A DNA stretch of 47,290 nt from Candidatus Gaiellasilicea maunaloa (GCA_024330215.1 JANDLU010000020.1:1-47290), one strand, 5' to 3'; counted from the stretch's first letter, positions 6,318 to 14,855 are shown. The notes: generated by a model not told the origin, from the letters alone. Program-made: numbers and translations.

Positions 6318-8021
6318 CTACTCGCCGATCGTCACCGTCGCGAACGACTCGTTCGTCGTCGGGCTCGGCACGTAGCCTTCGATGTTCGCGTTGAACGCGA
6401 GCGCCGACTTCGAGTGCGCAACCGGGATCCCCGGCAGGTACTCCATGATCGTCCGGTTGATCTCCTGGTAGTCGCTCTCGCGCTTGTCGACGTCCGGCTC
6501 GACCTCGGCCTCGTCGAGCGCCTTGAAGAGCGCCGGGTTCGAGAACCCCCACTGCGGCTTCTGGCCCTGGAAGAAGATGCCGATGAAGTTGTCCGCGTCG
6601 GCATAGTCACCGGTCTGGCCGAGGAAGTTGAGGGCTCCGCCCTTCCCGACGAGCACTCGTCCGAGGTAGTCGGGATTCCAGGGCGCGCTCTTCGGCACGA
6701 CCTTGAAGCCGGACTCGTTCAGGCTGGCCGCAAAGGCCTCGAAGTTCCGCTTCGGATCGGGCATGTACGGCCGCGAGACGTCGGTCGGATACCAGAACTC
6801 GACCTCGAGCGGCAGCGTGACGCCGGCCTTCCGGAGTAGCTGCTTCGCCTTCGCGGGATCGTACTCGTACTCCCTCACCCCATCCTCCGCGTAGCCGGAC
6901 AGAGTCGGTGGCATGAACTCCTTCGCGACCTGGCCGAGGCCGCCGTAGAAGTTGTCGACGACGGCCTGCCTGTCGAGCCCGTGAGCGACGGCCTGTCGCA
7001 CCTCGAGCTTGTCGAACGGCTTCACCTTCTGGTTGATCGTGACGTAGAAGATGTTGAAGGCTGGCCGCTCGAGGATCTGCAGGCTCTTGTCTCCCTCGAT
7101 CGTCGGGATGTCCTGGGGCTCGACGAGGTCGTACCCCTGGATCTCGCCCGTTTGCAAGGCCTGGAGCCGCGCGGCGTTGTCGGCGATTGGTCGGATGATC
7201 ACCTTGTCCAGCTTGGCCTGATCGCCCCAGTAGTCCTCGTTGCGCACGAGCGTCAACCTGTCGCCGACCTCCCAGGACTCGAGCTTGAAGGGTCCCGTGC
7301 CGGTTGGATGCTCGGTGCCGAAGGTGCCCGAGGGGCTGAAGCCGGTGTCGTCGACGGTGCCCTCGTCGGCCTTGAACTCGGCGAGCGCCTTCGGGCTCGC
7401 GATCGAGAACGGAGCCAGCGTCAGCGCGCCCAGGACGGACGCCGACGGCCGCGTCAGGTTGATCTTCACCGTCGTTGCGTCGCTCGCTTCGCAGCTCGCG
7501 TAGAGGCTCTTGCCGAGCGCCTCGTTCTCCTTGATGTTCTTGGCGTAGCCGCCGAAGGTGACCTGCCAGTAGTACGACGCCCCGGCGCTCTGCGTCGGGC
7601 CCGTGAAGTTGTACCAACGGTCGAAGTTGAAGCAGACGGCCTCGGCGTTGAAGTCGGTGCCGTCATGGAACGTGACGCCCTCGCGGATCGTGAAGGTGAT
7701 CGCCTTCGCGTCCTCGGAGACCTCCCAGGATTCGGCGAGCCCAGGGACGAGCTCGGTACCGCCGGGCTCGAGGTTGATCAACGTCTCGAAGATCTGCGAG
7801 GCGGGACGGATCGACTCGCCGTCGCTCGCGAGCGCCGGGTCGAGCGAGATGGGATCAGCGGCTCCGGCAAAGACGAGCGTGCCACCTGCGGCCTCCCCGT
7901 TCGTCTCGGCCGCCGTCGTGTTGCCGGAGGCCTCGTTGTCGTCGTCACCGCCGCATCCCGCCACCATGGCGAGCGCGACGATGACCAGGAAGAGCGCCGG
8001 CCACCGCCACTGATTCCGCAA
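6318..8021 (-). CDS. ABC transporter solute-binding lipoprotein, peptide/nickel family (SBP_bac_5)
   Basis: This 567-residue extracytoplasmic binding protein has an N-terminal basic/hydrophobic signal LRNQWRWPALFLVIVALAMV and a lipobox MVAGC with the lipidated Cys at about residue 23, followed by an acidic, Thr/Glu-rich linker. The mature part has the family-5 pattern (PF00496): ISLDPALASDGES, GVTFHDGTDFNAEAV, FAFSI-like strands and VRQAVAHGLDR. The start TTG 8021 is preceded by AGGAG at a 4-base spacing, better than any ATG. It binds a peptide or similar solute for an importer. No permease is adjacent; the oligopeptide ATPase at 45-47 kb is too distant to assume partnership. Confidence 0.9.
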   Translation of the reverse strand: MRNQWRWPALFLVIVALAMVAGCGGDDDNEASGNTTAAETNGEAAGGTLVFAGAADPISLDPALASDGESIRPASQIFETLINLEPGGTELVPGLAESWEVSEDAKAITFTIREGVTFHDGTDFNAEAVCFNFDRWYNFTGPTQSAGASYYWQVTFGGYAKNIKENEALGKSLYASCEASDATTVKINLTRPSASVLGALTLAPFSIASPKALAEFKADEGTVDDTGFSPSGTFGTEHPTGTGPFKLESWEVGDRLTLVRNEDYWGDQAKLDKVIIRPIADNAARLQALQTGEIQGYDLVEPQDIPTIEGDKSLQILERPAFNIFYVTINQKVKPFDKLEVRQAVAHGLDRQAVVDNFYGGLGQVAKEFMPPTLSGYAEDGVREYEYDPAKAKQLLRKAGVTLPLEVEFWYPTDVSRPYMPDPKRNFEAFAASLNESGFKVVPKSAPWNPDYLGRVLVGKGGALNFLGQTGDYADADNFIGIFFQGQKPQWGFSNPALFKALDEAEVEPDVDKRESDYQEINRTIMEYLPGIPVAHSKSALAFNANIEGYVPSPTTNESFATVTIGE

Positions 8022-8089
8022 GATGCTCCTTTCGCTGGGACCAAACAGACTTTGAGCAGTATCGCGCACCGGATCCTCCGAGGCAAGCA

Positions 8090-8109
8090 ATGCGTACAAT
8101 CGTGCGCAT
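8090..8109. promoter_or_regulatory. Imperfect palindrome in divergent promoter region
   Basis: ATGCGTAC (8090-8097), AATC, GTGCGCAT (8102-8109): seven of eight arm positions are complementary. It overlaps a TACAAT hexamer (8095-8100) that could be a -10 box. It lies between the solute-binding protein gene (start 8021, leftward) and the SnoaL-like gene (start 8129, rightward), so it could control either. Confidence 0.35.
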
Positions 8110-8128
8110 CGCGAACATGAAGGCAGCC

Positions 8129-8617
8129 ATGGAACTGACCGCAGCCATTCGAGAGCTCGAAGACCGTCAGGCGATCGCGGAACTGATCCACGCCTACTGC
8201 GACCACTTCGACCGGAACGAGCCGGAGGCCGTGGCCGCGCTCTTCACCAAGGATGCGACCCTCGACTACGGGCCGGAAGCGGCGACGATCGTCGGCTCGG
8301 ACGCGATCGCGGCGACGATCGCGGTGGGGCTCGAGCAGACGTTCGCCGCGACGAGCCACCACGTCTCCAACGTCCGGATCTCGTTCGACGCGCCCGACGC
8401 CGCGCGCGGGGTCACCTACCTCTACGCGTGGCACCGCTATCGCGACGGCTCCCCTGACGGGCAGCTCTGGGGCCGCTACCGTCACCGCTTCGAGCGCACG
8501 ACCGCCGGCTGGCGGATCGCCGAGCTCGTCCTCGAGGCCGCCGGCACGATCGACTTCCACCGGGCGACGATGCATCCGATCGGACGCCGTCAGGGGTCAG
8601 CTGCGCCCGGGCGGTAG
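8129..8617 (+). CDS. SnoaL-like (NTF2-fold) protein
   Basis: This 162-residue protein matches the SnoaL_4 / nuclear transport factor 2-like pattern. It has a helical start MELTAAIRELEDRQAIAEL, then HAYCDHFDRNEPEAVAALF, DATLDYG, then TSHHVSNVRI and WGRYRHRFERTTAGWRIAEL. This fold occurs in ring-hydroxylating dioxygenase beta subunits, cyclases and dehydratases. With no catalytic partner nearby the role is open. ATG 8129 is preceded by AAGG at about 5 bases; ATG 8117 and 8090 are in-frame alternatives, but 8090 falls in the likely promoter. It is divergent from the solute-binding protein gene. Confidence 0.8.
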   Translation: MELTAAIRELEDRQAIAELIHAYCDHFDRNEPEAVAALFTKDATLDYGPEAATIVGSDAIAATIAVGLEQTFAATSHHVSNVRISFDAPDAARGVTYLYAWHRYRDGSPDGQLWGRYRHRFERTTAGWRIAELVLEAAGTIDFHRATMHPIGRRQGSAAPGR

Positions 8618-8855
8618 GAGCGTACTCGGACGGATCGGATGGGAAGTCCTGTCGCAACGCTCTCGGCTTCGACGCCGCGAGCTTGGGCTCGGGCGCAAAC
8701 GGGCGATCCGCATCGACACCGGTTTCTCACCACTCCGACCGGCGGGGCGGTTTTCGGCGCCGGTTACGGGGTAGGTCGGGCTGGCTCGACGAGCTCGGGC
8801 GAAACGGCAAACGAGATGGCGGCTGTGGCTTGCCGCCGCGAGACAGGAGGCATCG

Positions 8856-9056
8856 GTGGAGACGAAGCGCGAGGACGAACTCGACCCGACGAAGGATGCA
8901 GACGATGGCGAGCCCGAGCCGCTCGACCCCGAGGATGCGGAAGAGTCCGGGTTCGTCGGCGGGAGCGGCGGGCCGGCCGGGATCATCTACGGCGAGGACG
9001 ACGAGGCGGACGAGCATGGCGACCGCCTCGCAAAGGGACCGGACGAGAATCGCTGA
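8856..9056 (+). CDS. Small acidic hypothetical protein
   Basis: This 66-residue, strongly acidic protein starts at GTG 8856 (METKREDELDPTKDADDGE) behind a near-perfect ribosome binding site AGGAGG at 8845-8850 with 5-base spacing. Composition is rich in Asp, Glu, Gly and Pro with no hydrophobic segment, so it is probably cytosolic and largely disordered. No family is recognised. It lies 36 bp upstream of the GlgC-like gene on the same strand and may be co-transcribed with it. The strong ribosome site is the main reason to accept it as real. Confidence 0.6.
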   Translation: METKREDELDPTKDADDGEPEPLDPEDAEESGFVGGSGGPAGIIYGEDDEADEHGDRLAKGPDENR

Positions 9057-9092
9057 CCGCGCCGTTTCCGGAGTGGCCGAGCGAGGTCGAGC

Positions 9093-10199
9093 TTGAGAGC
9101 ACGCCGCGGGAAAGTCCTCGGGCTCATACTCGCCGGGGGCGAAGGGGGTCGGCTCGGGCCGCTCACGGAGGGCCGCGCGAAGCCGGTCCTCCCCTTCGGC
9201 GGCGTCTATCGGCTGATCGATTTCCCGCTCTCGAACTGCCACCACAGCCGCGTCTCCGATGTGTGGGTGATCCAGCAGTACGAGGCTCACTCGCTGTCTG
9301 CCCATCTCGCGAACGGCCGGCCCTGGGATCTCGATCGGACCTGGGGTGGACTGGCTGTCGTCCATCCCACGACGGGAGGGGATGAGAACGAGAGCGGGTT
9401 CTACGAAGGGAACGCCGACGCGATCCACCGCAATCGCGAGGCGATCGAGAGCTTCGACCCGGAGCTCGTGCTCGTCTTGAGCGCGGACGCCGTCTACCGG
9501 CTCGACTACGAAGAGGTGCTCGAGCGGCACCGGGAGCGCGGCGCCGAGGCGACCGCCGTCACCACGGTGAAGTCGGCGGAGGAGGCGTCGCGCCTCGGTT
9601 CCGTCACGGTTGACGGCAGCGGGCTCGTGACGGCATTCGAGTACAAGGCGGACGAGCCGCAGAGCGACATCGTCACCACGGAGGTCTTCGTCTACGACGC
9701 GAAGGTGCTCCTCGACACCCTCACCGAGCTCGAGGACGAGGACGGGGGACTCTCCGACTTCGGTCATTCGCTCCTGCCGCGACTCGTCGAGCGGGGCACC
9801 ACCTGGGCACACGACCTCGGCGGCTACTGGCGCGACGTCGGCACTCTCGAGAGCTACTGGCAAGGACACATGGATCTGCTCGAGCCCGAGCCCGAGCTCC
9901 GGCTCGACGACGAGGAGTGGCCGATCCTCACGCGCGCCTCCCAGCGCCCGCCGGCCCGCGTCGAGGCCTCGGCCAGGATCGAGGCCAGCCTGATCTCGCC
10001 GGGCTGCGCCGTAGGGGGTCGCGTGATCCGCTCCGTGCTCGGGCCGGGCGTCGTCGTCGACGAGGGAGTGGCGGTCGTGGAGTCGGTCGTGCTCGGCGGC
10101 TCCCGGATCTCCGCCGACCTCGCTCGGACGATCGTCGACGAAGGCGCCGACGTGACGACCGCGGCCACCGGCGGCGACGAGCCTGCTGTCGTCGCCTAG
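9093..10199 (+). CDS. Glucose-1-phosphate adenylyltransferase-like nucleotidyltransferase
   Basis: This 368-residue protein has the ADP-glucose pyrophosphorylase signature. It has LILAGGEGGRLGPLTEGRAKP (nucleotide and sugar-phosphate loop, residues ~11-31), FGGVYRLIDFPLSNC, GNADAIHRN, the VLVLSADAVYRLDY strand carrying the catalytic Asp, GYWRDVGTLESYWQGHMDLL, and a short C-terminal left-handed beta-helix. It is somewhat shorter than typical GlgC (about 400 residues) and has NADAIHRN and LSADAVY in place of the more usual TADAV and SGDH, so it may be a GlgC/GlgD variant or use another nucleotide. The TTG start has GCGAGG six bases upstream. The nearby alpha-glucan phosphorylase suggests glycogen metabolism. 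Confidence 0.8.
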   Translation: MRARRGKVLGLILAGGEGGRLGPLTEGRAKPVLPFGGVYRLIDFPLSNCHHSRVSDVWVIQQYEAHSLSAHLANGRPWDLDRTWGGLAVVHPTTGGDENESGFYEGNADAIHRNREAIESFDPELVLVLSADAVYRLDYEEVLERHRERGAEATAVTTVKSAEEASRLGSVTVDGSGLVTAFEYKADEPQSDIVTTEVFVYDAKVLLDTLTELEDEDGGLSDFGHSLLPRLVERGTTWAHDLGGYWRDVGTLESYWQGHMDLLEPEPELRLDDEEWPILTRASQRPPARVEASARIEASLISPGCAVGGRVIRSVLGPGVVVDEGVAVVESVVLGGSRISADLARTIVDEGADVTTAATGGDEPAVVA

Positions 10200-10208
10200 T
10201 CTAGGGGC

Positions 10209-11399
10209 CTAGTCCGGAAGGAGCGGGACGGCCGGGCTCTGGTCGCTCCCGAGGAGCACGGCCCGGGTGACGGCGTTCGCGCCGTAGCGCTCGCACACCT
10301 CGTCGAGCGCGGCATCGAGGAAGTGACAGCTCGCGTGGGCGAACGGCAGGGCGAGCTGCACGGCCGCATCGTCCTCGAGGTTGGCGAAGGCGACGCCGAC
10401 GAGGGTGAGACCGCGGCGCTCGATCAGCGGGAGCGCCGAGGTCAGCAACCTCCTGGCGGCGACGAGGAGCACGGCGGTCTCGGCGGTCGCCTGGGGGAGC
10501 GTCTGCGAGCGGGTCGCACGCGAGAAGTCGCCGAAGCGGAGCCGGAGGACGACGGTACGCGCGATTCGCCCGGCGCCTCGGAGCCGGCGGCTGACCCGGT
10601 CGACGAGGCCGATGAGCACCGCTTCGATCGCGTCGGGCGACCTCGGCGAGCGGCCGAGCGCGCGCTGCGAGCCGATCGAGCGGCGCCGGCGGCCAACCTC
10701 CACCGGTCTCGGGTCGCGGTTGTGGGCGAGGGCATGGAGGTGCCGGCCGGATGCGCGTCCGAGCAGGAACTCGAGCGTCGTCCGATCGAGCTGCGCGACC
10801 TGGCCGACCGTCGCGATCCCGCGGCCGTGGAGCTTGGCGGCGGTCACCGGCCCGACGCCCCAGAGCCGCTCGACGGGAAGCGGGTGGAGAAATGCGAGCT
10901 CCCGTTCTGTCGGCACCACGAGCAGGCCGTCGGGTTTCGCGACGCCGCTTGCGACCTTCGCGAGGAACTTCGTCCTCGCGACCCCGACCGTGATCGGGAG
11001 ACCGACTCGCTCGCGCACGTCGCGGCGGAGCCGGATCGCGATCTGCGCGGGCGAGCCCGAGAGCCGCTCGAGGCCACGCACGTCGAGGAAGGCCTCGTCG
11101 ATCGAAAGTCCCTCCACGAGCGGCGTCGTGTCCTCGAAGACGTCGAACACCGCTCGGCTCGCCTCGGTGTAGGCCGAGATCCGGGGCTCGACGACGACCG
11201 CCTCCGGGCAGAGCCGACGAGCAAGCGCGCTGCTCATCGGCGTTCGGATCCCGTACGCCTTCGCCTCGTAGCTGGCCGCCATGACCACCCAGCCGCCGAC
11301 GAGCACCGGCCGGCCGCGCAGCCTTGGATCGTCCCGTTGCTCGACGGACGCGAAGAACGCATCGAGATCGGCGTGCAGGATCGTTCCGACAGCGCGCAC
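10209..11399 (-). CDS. dinB: DNA polymerase IV (Y-family, translesion)
   Basis: This 396-residue Y-family polymerase begins VRAVGTILHADLDAFFASVE and carries the catalytic motifs DLDAFFASVEQ and SIDEAFLDV. It has a helix-hairpin-helix GVGPVTAAKLHGRGI and a C-terminal little-finger domain ending near VQLALPF, residues that in other DinB proteins act as the beta-clamp box (QLxLPF). It copies damaged templates at low fidelity. The only reasonable start is GTG 11399; further upstream the frame crosses the LexA box. It is probably SOS induced, given the perfect operator immediately upstream. It lies downstream of glgP on the same strand with an 80-bp gap. Confidence 0.93.
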   Translation of the reverse strand: MRAVGTILHADLDAFFASVEQRDDPRLRGRPVLVGGWVVMAASYEAKAYGIRTPMSSALARRLCPEAVVVEPRISAYTEASRAVFDVFEDTTPLVEGLSIDEAFLDVRGLERLSGSPAQIAIRLRRDVRERVGLPITVGVARTKFLAKVASGVAKPDGLLVVPTERELAFLHPLPVERLWGVGPVTAAKLHGRGIATVGQVAQLDRTTLEFLLGRASGRHLHALAHNRDPRPVEVGRRRRSIGSQRALGRSPRSPDAIEAVLIGLVDRVSRRLRGAGRIARTVVLRLRFGDFSRATRSQTLPQATAETAVLLVAARRLLTSALPLIERRGLTLVGVAFANLEDDAAVQLALPFAHASCHFLDAALDEVCERYGANAVTRAVLLGSDQSPAVPLLPD

Positions 11400-11412
11400 G
11401 AACGAATGTTCG
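11399..11412. promoter_or_regulatory. LexA (SOS) box of dinB
   Basis: CGAACGAATGTTCG matches the Gram-positive LexA consensus CGAACRNRYGTTCG at every position. Its first base is also the first base of the dinB GTG start. LexA bound here would block initiation or early elongation of the dinB transcript. Confidence 0.85.
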
Positions 11413-11478
11413 CATCGGGACGGCCCCCTTTCAAGCCTCACGTGACCGCGCGCCACTTCCAGCGCCGGCCGCGCCGGC

Positions 11479-13188
11479 CTACGAGTCGCTGCGGGCGGCC
11501 TCGTGCGCTGGCAGGTAGTAGCGCTCGACGTACTCGATCACGGCGCGGTGCATCGAGAAGCGCGGCGCGAGCTGCGCGATCGACTCCTGCATCATCGTCA
11601 CCCAGCGCTCGCGGTCGCCCGTGAACGTCGGCACGATCTCGTGCTCGAGCAGGCGGTAGAGCTGCTCCCGGTCCGCCTCGTCGGAGACGCCGTCGATCGC
11701 CCAGCCGACTTCCGCCGAGTAGCCCTCTGCCCACCAGCCGTCCAGCACGGAGAGATTGAGGACGCCGTTGACGGCTGCCTTCATCCCGCTCGTCCCGGAG
11801 GCCTCGAGCGGGCGCGTCGGTGTGTTCAGCCAGACGTCGCAGCCGCGCACGAGCGTCCGCGCAAGGCCGATGTCGTAGTTCTCGAGAAAAACGACACGGC
11901 CCTGGGCACGGCGCTCGCGTGCGAGCTCGACGATCTCCTGCATCACATCCTTGCCGGGCGCGTCCGCGGGGTGTGCCTTGCCGGCGACGACGAGCTGCAC
12001 CGGGAGCGCGAGCAGCCGCTCGACGTCCGAGAACACGAGGCCGGCGCGCTTGTAGGTCGCGAAGCGCCGCGCGAAGCCGATCGTGAGCAGGTCGCGCTCG
12101 ATTCCCGCCCGCTCGGCGAGGCGCGCCTTCGCCGCAGCGTGCACTCGCCAGAGCGCTTCGGGGTCGGTCACCCGCGCCGATTCCCAGCTCGCCTCGTCGG
12201 GCGGCGCCTCGGGGCGGACTCCAGCGGAGCGCAGGAGCTCCGCGAGAGCCGGATCGAGCCAGGTGCCGAGATGAACGCCGTTCGTGACGTGCCCGATCGG
12301 CGTCTCCTGCCCCGGCCAGAGCCACTCCCACATCTCGCGCGCGACCTCGCCGTGCAGCCCGGAGACGCCGTTCGCCGACGACGAGAGGCGAAGCGCAAGC
12401 GGGGTCAAGCCGAAGCCGGGCTCGTCGCCCGAGCGGCCGAGGTCGAGCAGCGCCTCCTCCCCGAGCCCCGCCTCCGCCGCAAGCGGCCCGACGTAGCGAG
12501 CGACGAGCTCAGCCCCGAAGACCTCGTTGCCGGCCGGCACGGGGGTGTGCGTCGTGAAGACCGACGAGCGACGGACGTGCTCGAGCGCCGCCTTCGTCTC
12601 GAGCCCGCCGGCGACGAGCGCACGCACGCGCTCGATCTGCAGGAAGGCGGAGTGTCCCTCGTTCAGGTGGAAGACGGTCGGCTCGATCCCGAGCGCGGCG
12701 AGCGCGCGGATGCCTCCCACCCCGAGCAGCAGCTCCTGGCGGATCCGGTGCTCTCGATCGCCTCCGTAGAGCGCATCCGTGAGCCAGTCCACCTCGAGCA
12801 GGTAAAGCGGGACCGAACCGACGTCCTTGCGCCAGACCGCCGCCTCGATCGCGGTTCCGCCCACGTCGACCTCGACCGAGACCGGCTCGCGCTCGAGCCC
12901 CGCCGCTTCCGGGTCGACCGGTTGGTAGTCCTCGGTCTGCCGCCCCGCGGCGTCGATCCCCTGCCGGAAGTAGCCGCCGCGATAGAGGAGCCCGACGCCG
13001 ACGAGTGGGAGCCCGAGGTCGGCAGCCGCCTTCAGGTGGTCTCCCGCGAGCACGCCGAGGCCGCCCGAGTAGATCGGCAGCCGCTCGTGGAGGCCGAACT
13101 CCATGCTGAAGTAGGCGACCCGAAGTCCCTCGTCCCGTGCTCGGGCGCGCTCCCACCAGCTCACGGCGTCTGCGGTCACGTGCGACAC
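11479..13188 (-). CDS. glgP: Alpha-glucan (glycogen/maltodextrin) phosphorylase, short form
   Basis: This protein of about 569 residues phosphorolyses alpha-1,4-glucan to glucose 1-phosphate. Hallmarks are VAYFSMEFGLHERLPIYSGG, then LGVLAGDHLKAAADLG, FHLNEGHSAFLQIER, HVTNGVHLGTW, GFARRFATYKRA, FLENYDIGLA and EASGTSGMKAAVNG, where the Lys (about residue 470) is the pyridoxal-phosphate attachment position. It lacks the N-terminal DUF3417-type domain found in many actinobacterial long forms, so it is the compact TIGR02094 version. GTG 13188 or GTG 13179 are both possible starts; the family block begins soon after both. It follows the small protein gene at 13214 by 25 bp and likely forms an operon with it. 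Confidence 0.92.
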   Translation of the reverse strand: MSHVTADAVSWWERARARDEGLRVAYFSMEFGLHERLPIYSGGLGVLAGDHLKAAADLGLPLVGVGLLYRGGYFRQGIDAAGRQTEDYQPVDPEAAGLEREPVSVEVDVGGTAIEAAVWRKDVGSVPLYLLEVDWLTDALYGGDREHRIRQELLLGVGGIRALAALGIEPTVFHLNEGHSAFLQIERVRALVAGGLETKAALEHVRRSSVFTTHTPVPAGNEVFGAELVARYVGPLAAEAGLGEEALLDLGRSGDEPGFGLTPLALRLSSSANGVSGLHGEVAREMWEWLWPGQETPIGHVTNGVHLGTWLDPALAELLRSAGVRPEAPPDEASWESARVTDPEALWRVHAAAKARLAERAGIERDLLTIGFARRFATYKRAGLVFSDVERLLALPVQLVVAGKAHPADAPGKDVMQEIVELARERRAQGRVVFLENYDIGLARTLVRGCDVWLNTPTRPLEASGTSGMKAAVNGVLNLSVLDGWWAEGYSAEVGWAIDGVSDEADREQLYRLLEHEIVPTFTGDRERWVTMMQESIAQLAPRFSMHRAVIEYVERYYLPAHEAARSDS

Positions 13189-13213
13189 AAGCGGGGAACC
13201 TACCGAGTGCCGA

Positions 13214-13537
13214 CTAGCGCGCGCGAGGGTCGAGCTTCTCGACGTACTCGCCGGCCTCGCCGTCCTTGCGCACGATCCAGTGCGATTCGTGCTCCGCCAC
13301 CAGTTCCTCGATCTCGGGCGTGTAGTGGTTCGGAAGCACGACGAGCTGCTTGGCGTCCTTCCGAATCGCCTCGTACTCGGCGGGCGCGAGCGTGATCCGA
13401 AAGGTGCAGTCGACGTTCGCACACTCGCAGAAGTAGTCGTAGGTGCCGCCGCCGTGCTCGGCCGCCTCCTGCACGCGCTCGTTGACCTCGCGGAACAGCG
13501 CCTCGTTTTCCGCCATCCGCTTCTCCCGCGCGTCCAC
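13214..13537 (-). CDS. Small Cys-containing protein of unknown function
   Basis: This 107-residue protein starts GTG, giving DAREKRMAENEALFREVNERV, a charged helix. It then has YDYFCECANVDCTFRITL, a CxCxxxxC cluster that could bind a metal, and ends with PEIEELVAEHESHWIVRKD and GEAGEYVEKLDPR. Proteins of this pattern are common hypotheticals in actinobacteria; no function is established. Position directly upstream of glgP (25 bp gap, same strand) suggests co-expression, not necessarily a role in glycogen use. Start chosen because the helix MAENEALFREVNER is the conserved-looking block; an ATG eight residues later would also be possible. Confidence 0.7.
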   Translation of the reverse strand: MDAREKRMAENEALFREVNERVQEAAEHGGGTYDYFCECANVDCTFRITLAPAEYEAIRKDAKQLVVLPNHYTPEIEELVAEHESHWIVRKDGEAGEYVEKLDPRAR

Positions 13538-13887
13538 GAATCCACTCTACTCGTCGTCGGCGCCTGGTTTGCGCGGCCGGGCGTCGGTGACAGAGAGCCA
13601 TCGCCCCGGACGCTCAGCAGACGCCAAGTAGCGGACGCGGGCCGAGCTCGACGCGCTCGCGGAGTCGAGCGCGCAGGACTCGCCGCGCAGCTAGTGCACT
13701 GTCTCTAAAGCGGCCGTTGTCAGCACGCGACAATCCTGCGACCGGACGACGGCGCGGGCGCATGACTGGCGTGGCGTCGGCGCCCGGCGGCTGGTGTAGC
13801 GTCCCTCCCACTATCCACCAGCTCTCATAGCAGGTGGATCGAAGACCGGGGTTCTTCCGGATCCCCTTCCCGAGGCTGGGAGCAAGC
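13538..13887. other. Gene-free divergent intergenic region (about 350 bp)
   Basis: No convincing coding frame on either strand. The region separates the leftward small-protein/glgP unit from rightward ridA, so it should contain two promoters. The only clear structure is the dyad at 13813-13839. A weaker TTGTC/GACAA pair occurs near 13728. Nothing else is recognisable. Confidence 0.5.
13813..13839. promoter_or_regulatory. Dyad upstream of ridA
   Basis: ATCCACCAGCT (13813-13823) and AGCAGGTGGAT (13829-13839) pair at 10 of 11 positions around CTCAT. It ends 48 bp before the ridA ATG, so it may be an operator or an RNA hairpin in the leader. Confidence 0.4.
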
Positions 13888-14283
13888 ATGGAGCGCCGGA
13901 TCGTCAATCCGTGGACATGGCAGGATCGATTCGGCTACGTCCAGGCCAACGAGATCAGCGGCATGGAACGCGTCTTGGTCTGCGCCGGCCAGACCTCGGT
14001 CGACGCCGATGGGCAGCCGCTGCACGAAGGGAACATGGGTGCCCAGGTCGGGCAGGCACTCGACAACCTCGAGGCCGTGCTGGGTGAGGCGGGCTTCGCG
14101 CTCGCCGACGTCGTCCGTATGAACTTCTTCGTCACAGATGTGGACGAGTTCTTCCAGGCGGGCGAGATCTACGGCGCCAAGCTCGCGGCGGCCGGCTGCA
14201 GGCCGGCGATGACTCTGCTCGGCGTTTCGCGTCTCGCCCTCCCGCCGCTGCTGGTCGAGGTAGAGGCGACCGCTGCGAAGTAG
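13888..14283 (+). CDS. RidA/YjgF-family protein
   Basis: This 131-residue protein has the RidA (YjgF/YER057c/UK114) pattern. It has VLVCAGQTSVDADG near residues 30-43, then GAQVGQALDNLEAVLGEAGF, DVVRMNFFVTDVDEF and a C-terminal CRPAMTLLGVSRLALPPLLVEVEA. The Arg in the CRPA segment corresponds to the substrate-carboxylate-binding Arg of the family. RidA proteins hydrolyse reactive enamine/imine intermediates released by PLP enzymes; this divergent member might act on another imine. ATG 13888 has GGGAG five bases upstream. It is monocistronic or leads the DUF488 gene 43 bp downstream. Confidence 0.88.
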   Translation: MERRIVNPWTWQDRFGYVQANEISGMERVLVCAGQTSVDADGQPLHEGNMGAQVGQALDNLEAVLGEAGFALADVVRMNFFVTDVDEFFQAGEIYGAKLAAAGCRPAMTLLGVSRLALPPLLVEVEATAAK

Positions 14284-14326
14284 CGATTGTCCCGCACGTC
14301 CGGGCGACGCTAAGCCAGGTCCCGGC

Positions 14327-14812
14327 GTGCAGACCGTTGCCACGATCGGCGTGTACGGCTTCACGGCGGAGATGTTCCTCGACCGCCTGCGTGAGGCCGA
14401 CGTGGGCCGGCTGCTGGACGTGCGACAGCGTCGCGGAGTGCGCGGCAGCGACTACGCGTGGGCGAACTCCGCGCGACTGCAGGCCGCGCTGGCTGAGGCT
14501 GGCATCGAGTACCGCCACCACAAGGAGCTGGCTCCCACCACCGAGCTACGCCAGCTGCAGTACCGCGAGGACGACCGGCGGGGAGTCGGCAAGCGGTCGC
14601 GCACGCAGCTTGCGCGCAAGTACCGCGAGCGCTACGTCGCCGAGATCCTCGACCGCGCGGACCTCGATGCGGTAGTAGCCGAGTTACCCACCGAGCGGGG
14701 GGCGGCGCTGATGTGCGTGGAACGCGACCCGGAGGCCTGCCACCGGTCGTTGATAGCCGAGCACCTGGCCGCGGACTACGGGATCGAGGTGACCCATTTT
14801 CGTCCCGAGTAA
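14327..14812 (+). CDS. DUF488-family protein
   Basis: This 161-residue protein opens with VATIGVYGFTAEMFLDRLRE, then VGRLLDVRQRRGVRGSDYAW, and ends with a MCVERDPEACHRSLIAEHLA motif. These blocks (T-I-G, L-D-V-R, C-E-x5-C-H-R) define DUF488, a family of unknown activity sometimes linked to DNA-repair or stress contexts. It starts at GTG 14327, directly before the conserved first strand. It follows ridA by 43 bp on the same strand. Downstream the sequence decays into gene remnants. Confidence 0.85.
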   Translation: MQTVATIGVYGFTAEMFLDRLREADVGRLLDVRQRRGVRGSDYAWANSARLQAALAEAGIEYRHHKELAPTTELRQLQYREDDRRGVGKRSRTQLARKYRERYVAEILDRADLDAVVAELPTERGAALMCVERDPEACHRSLIAEHLAADYGIEVTHFRPE

Positions 14813-14855
14813 TTTGTCCCGGCCTGTGCGCGGTTGGATGGCTAGCCTCGAATGA

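Noticed and set aside
6341-6355. CGAAC-N5-GTTCG resembling a LexA box
   Set aside because: The spacer is 5 rather than 4 bases and it lies inside the coding end of the solute-binding protein gene.
6981-8120. Long + strand open frame opposite the solute-binding protein gene
   Set aside because: It mirrors the codon pattern of the real gene, shows no recognisable domain, and the opposite strand encodes a clear lipoprotein.
13686-13700. TAGTGCACTGTCTC as a second copy of the 5204 fold-back terminus
   Set aside because: Only the first six bases match the terminal repeat TAGTGCCTCTGCCGG, and no partner arm was found.
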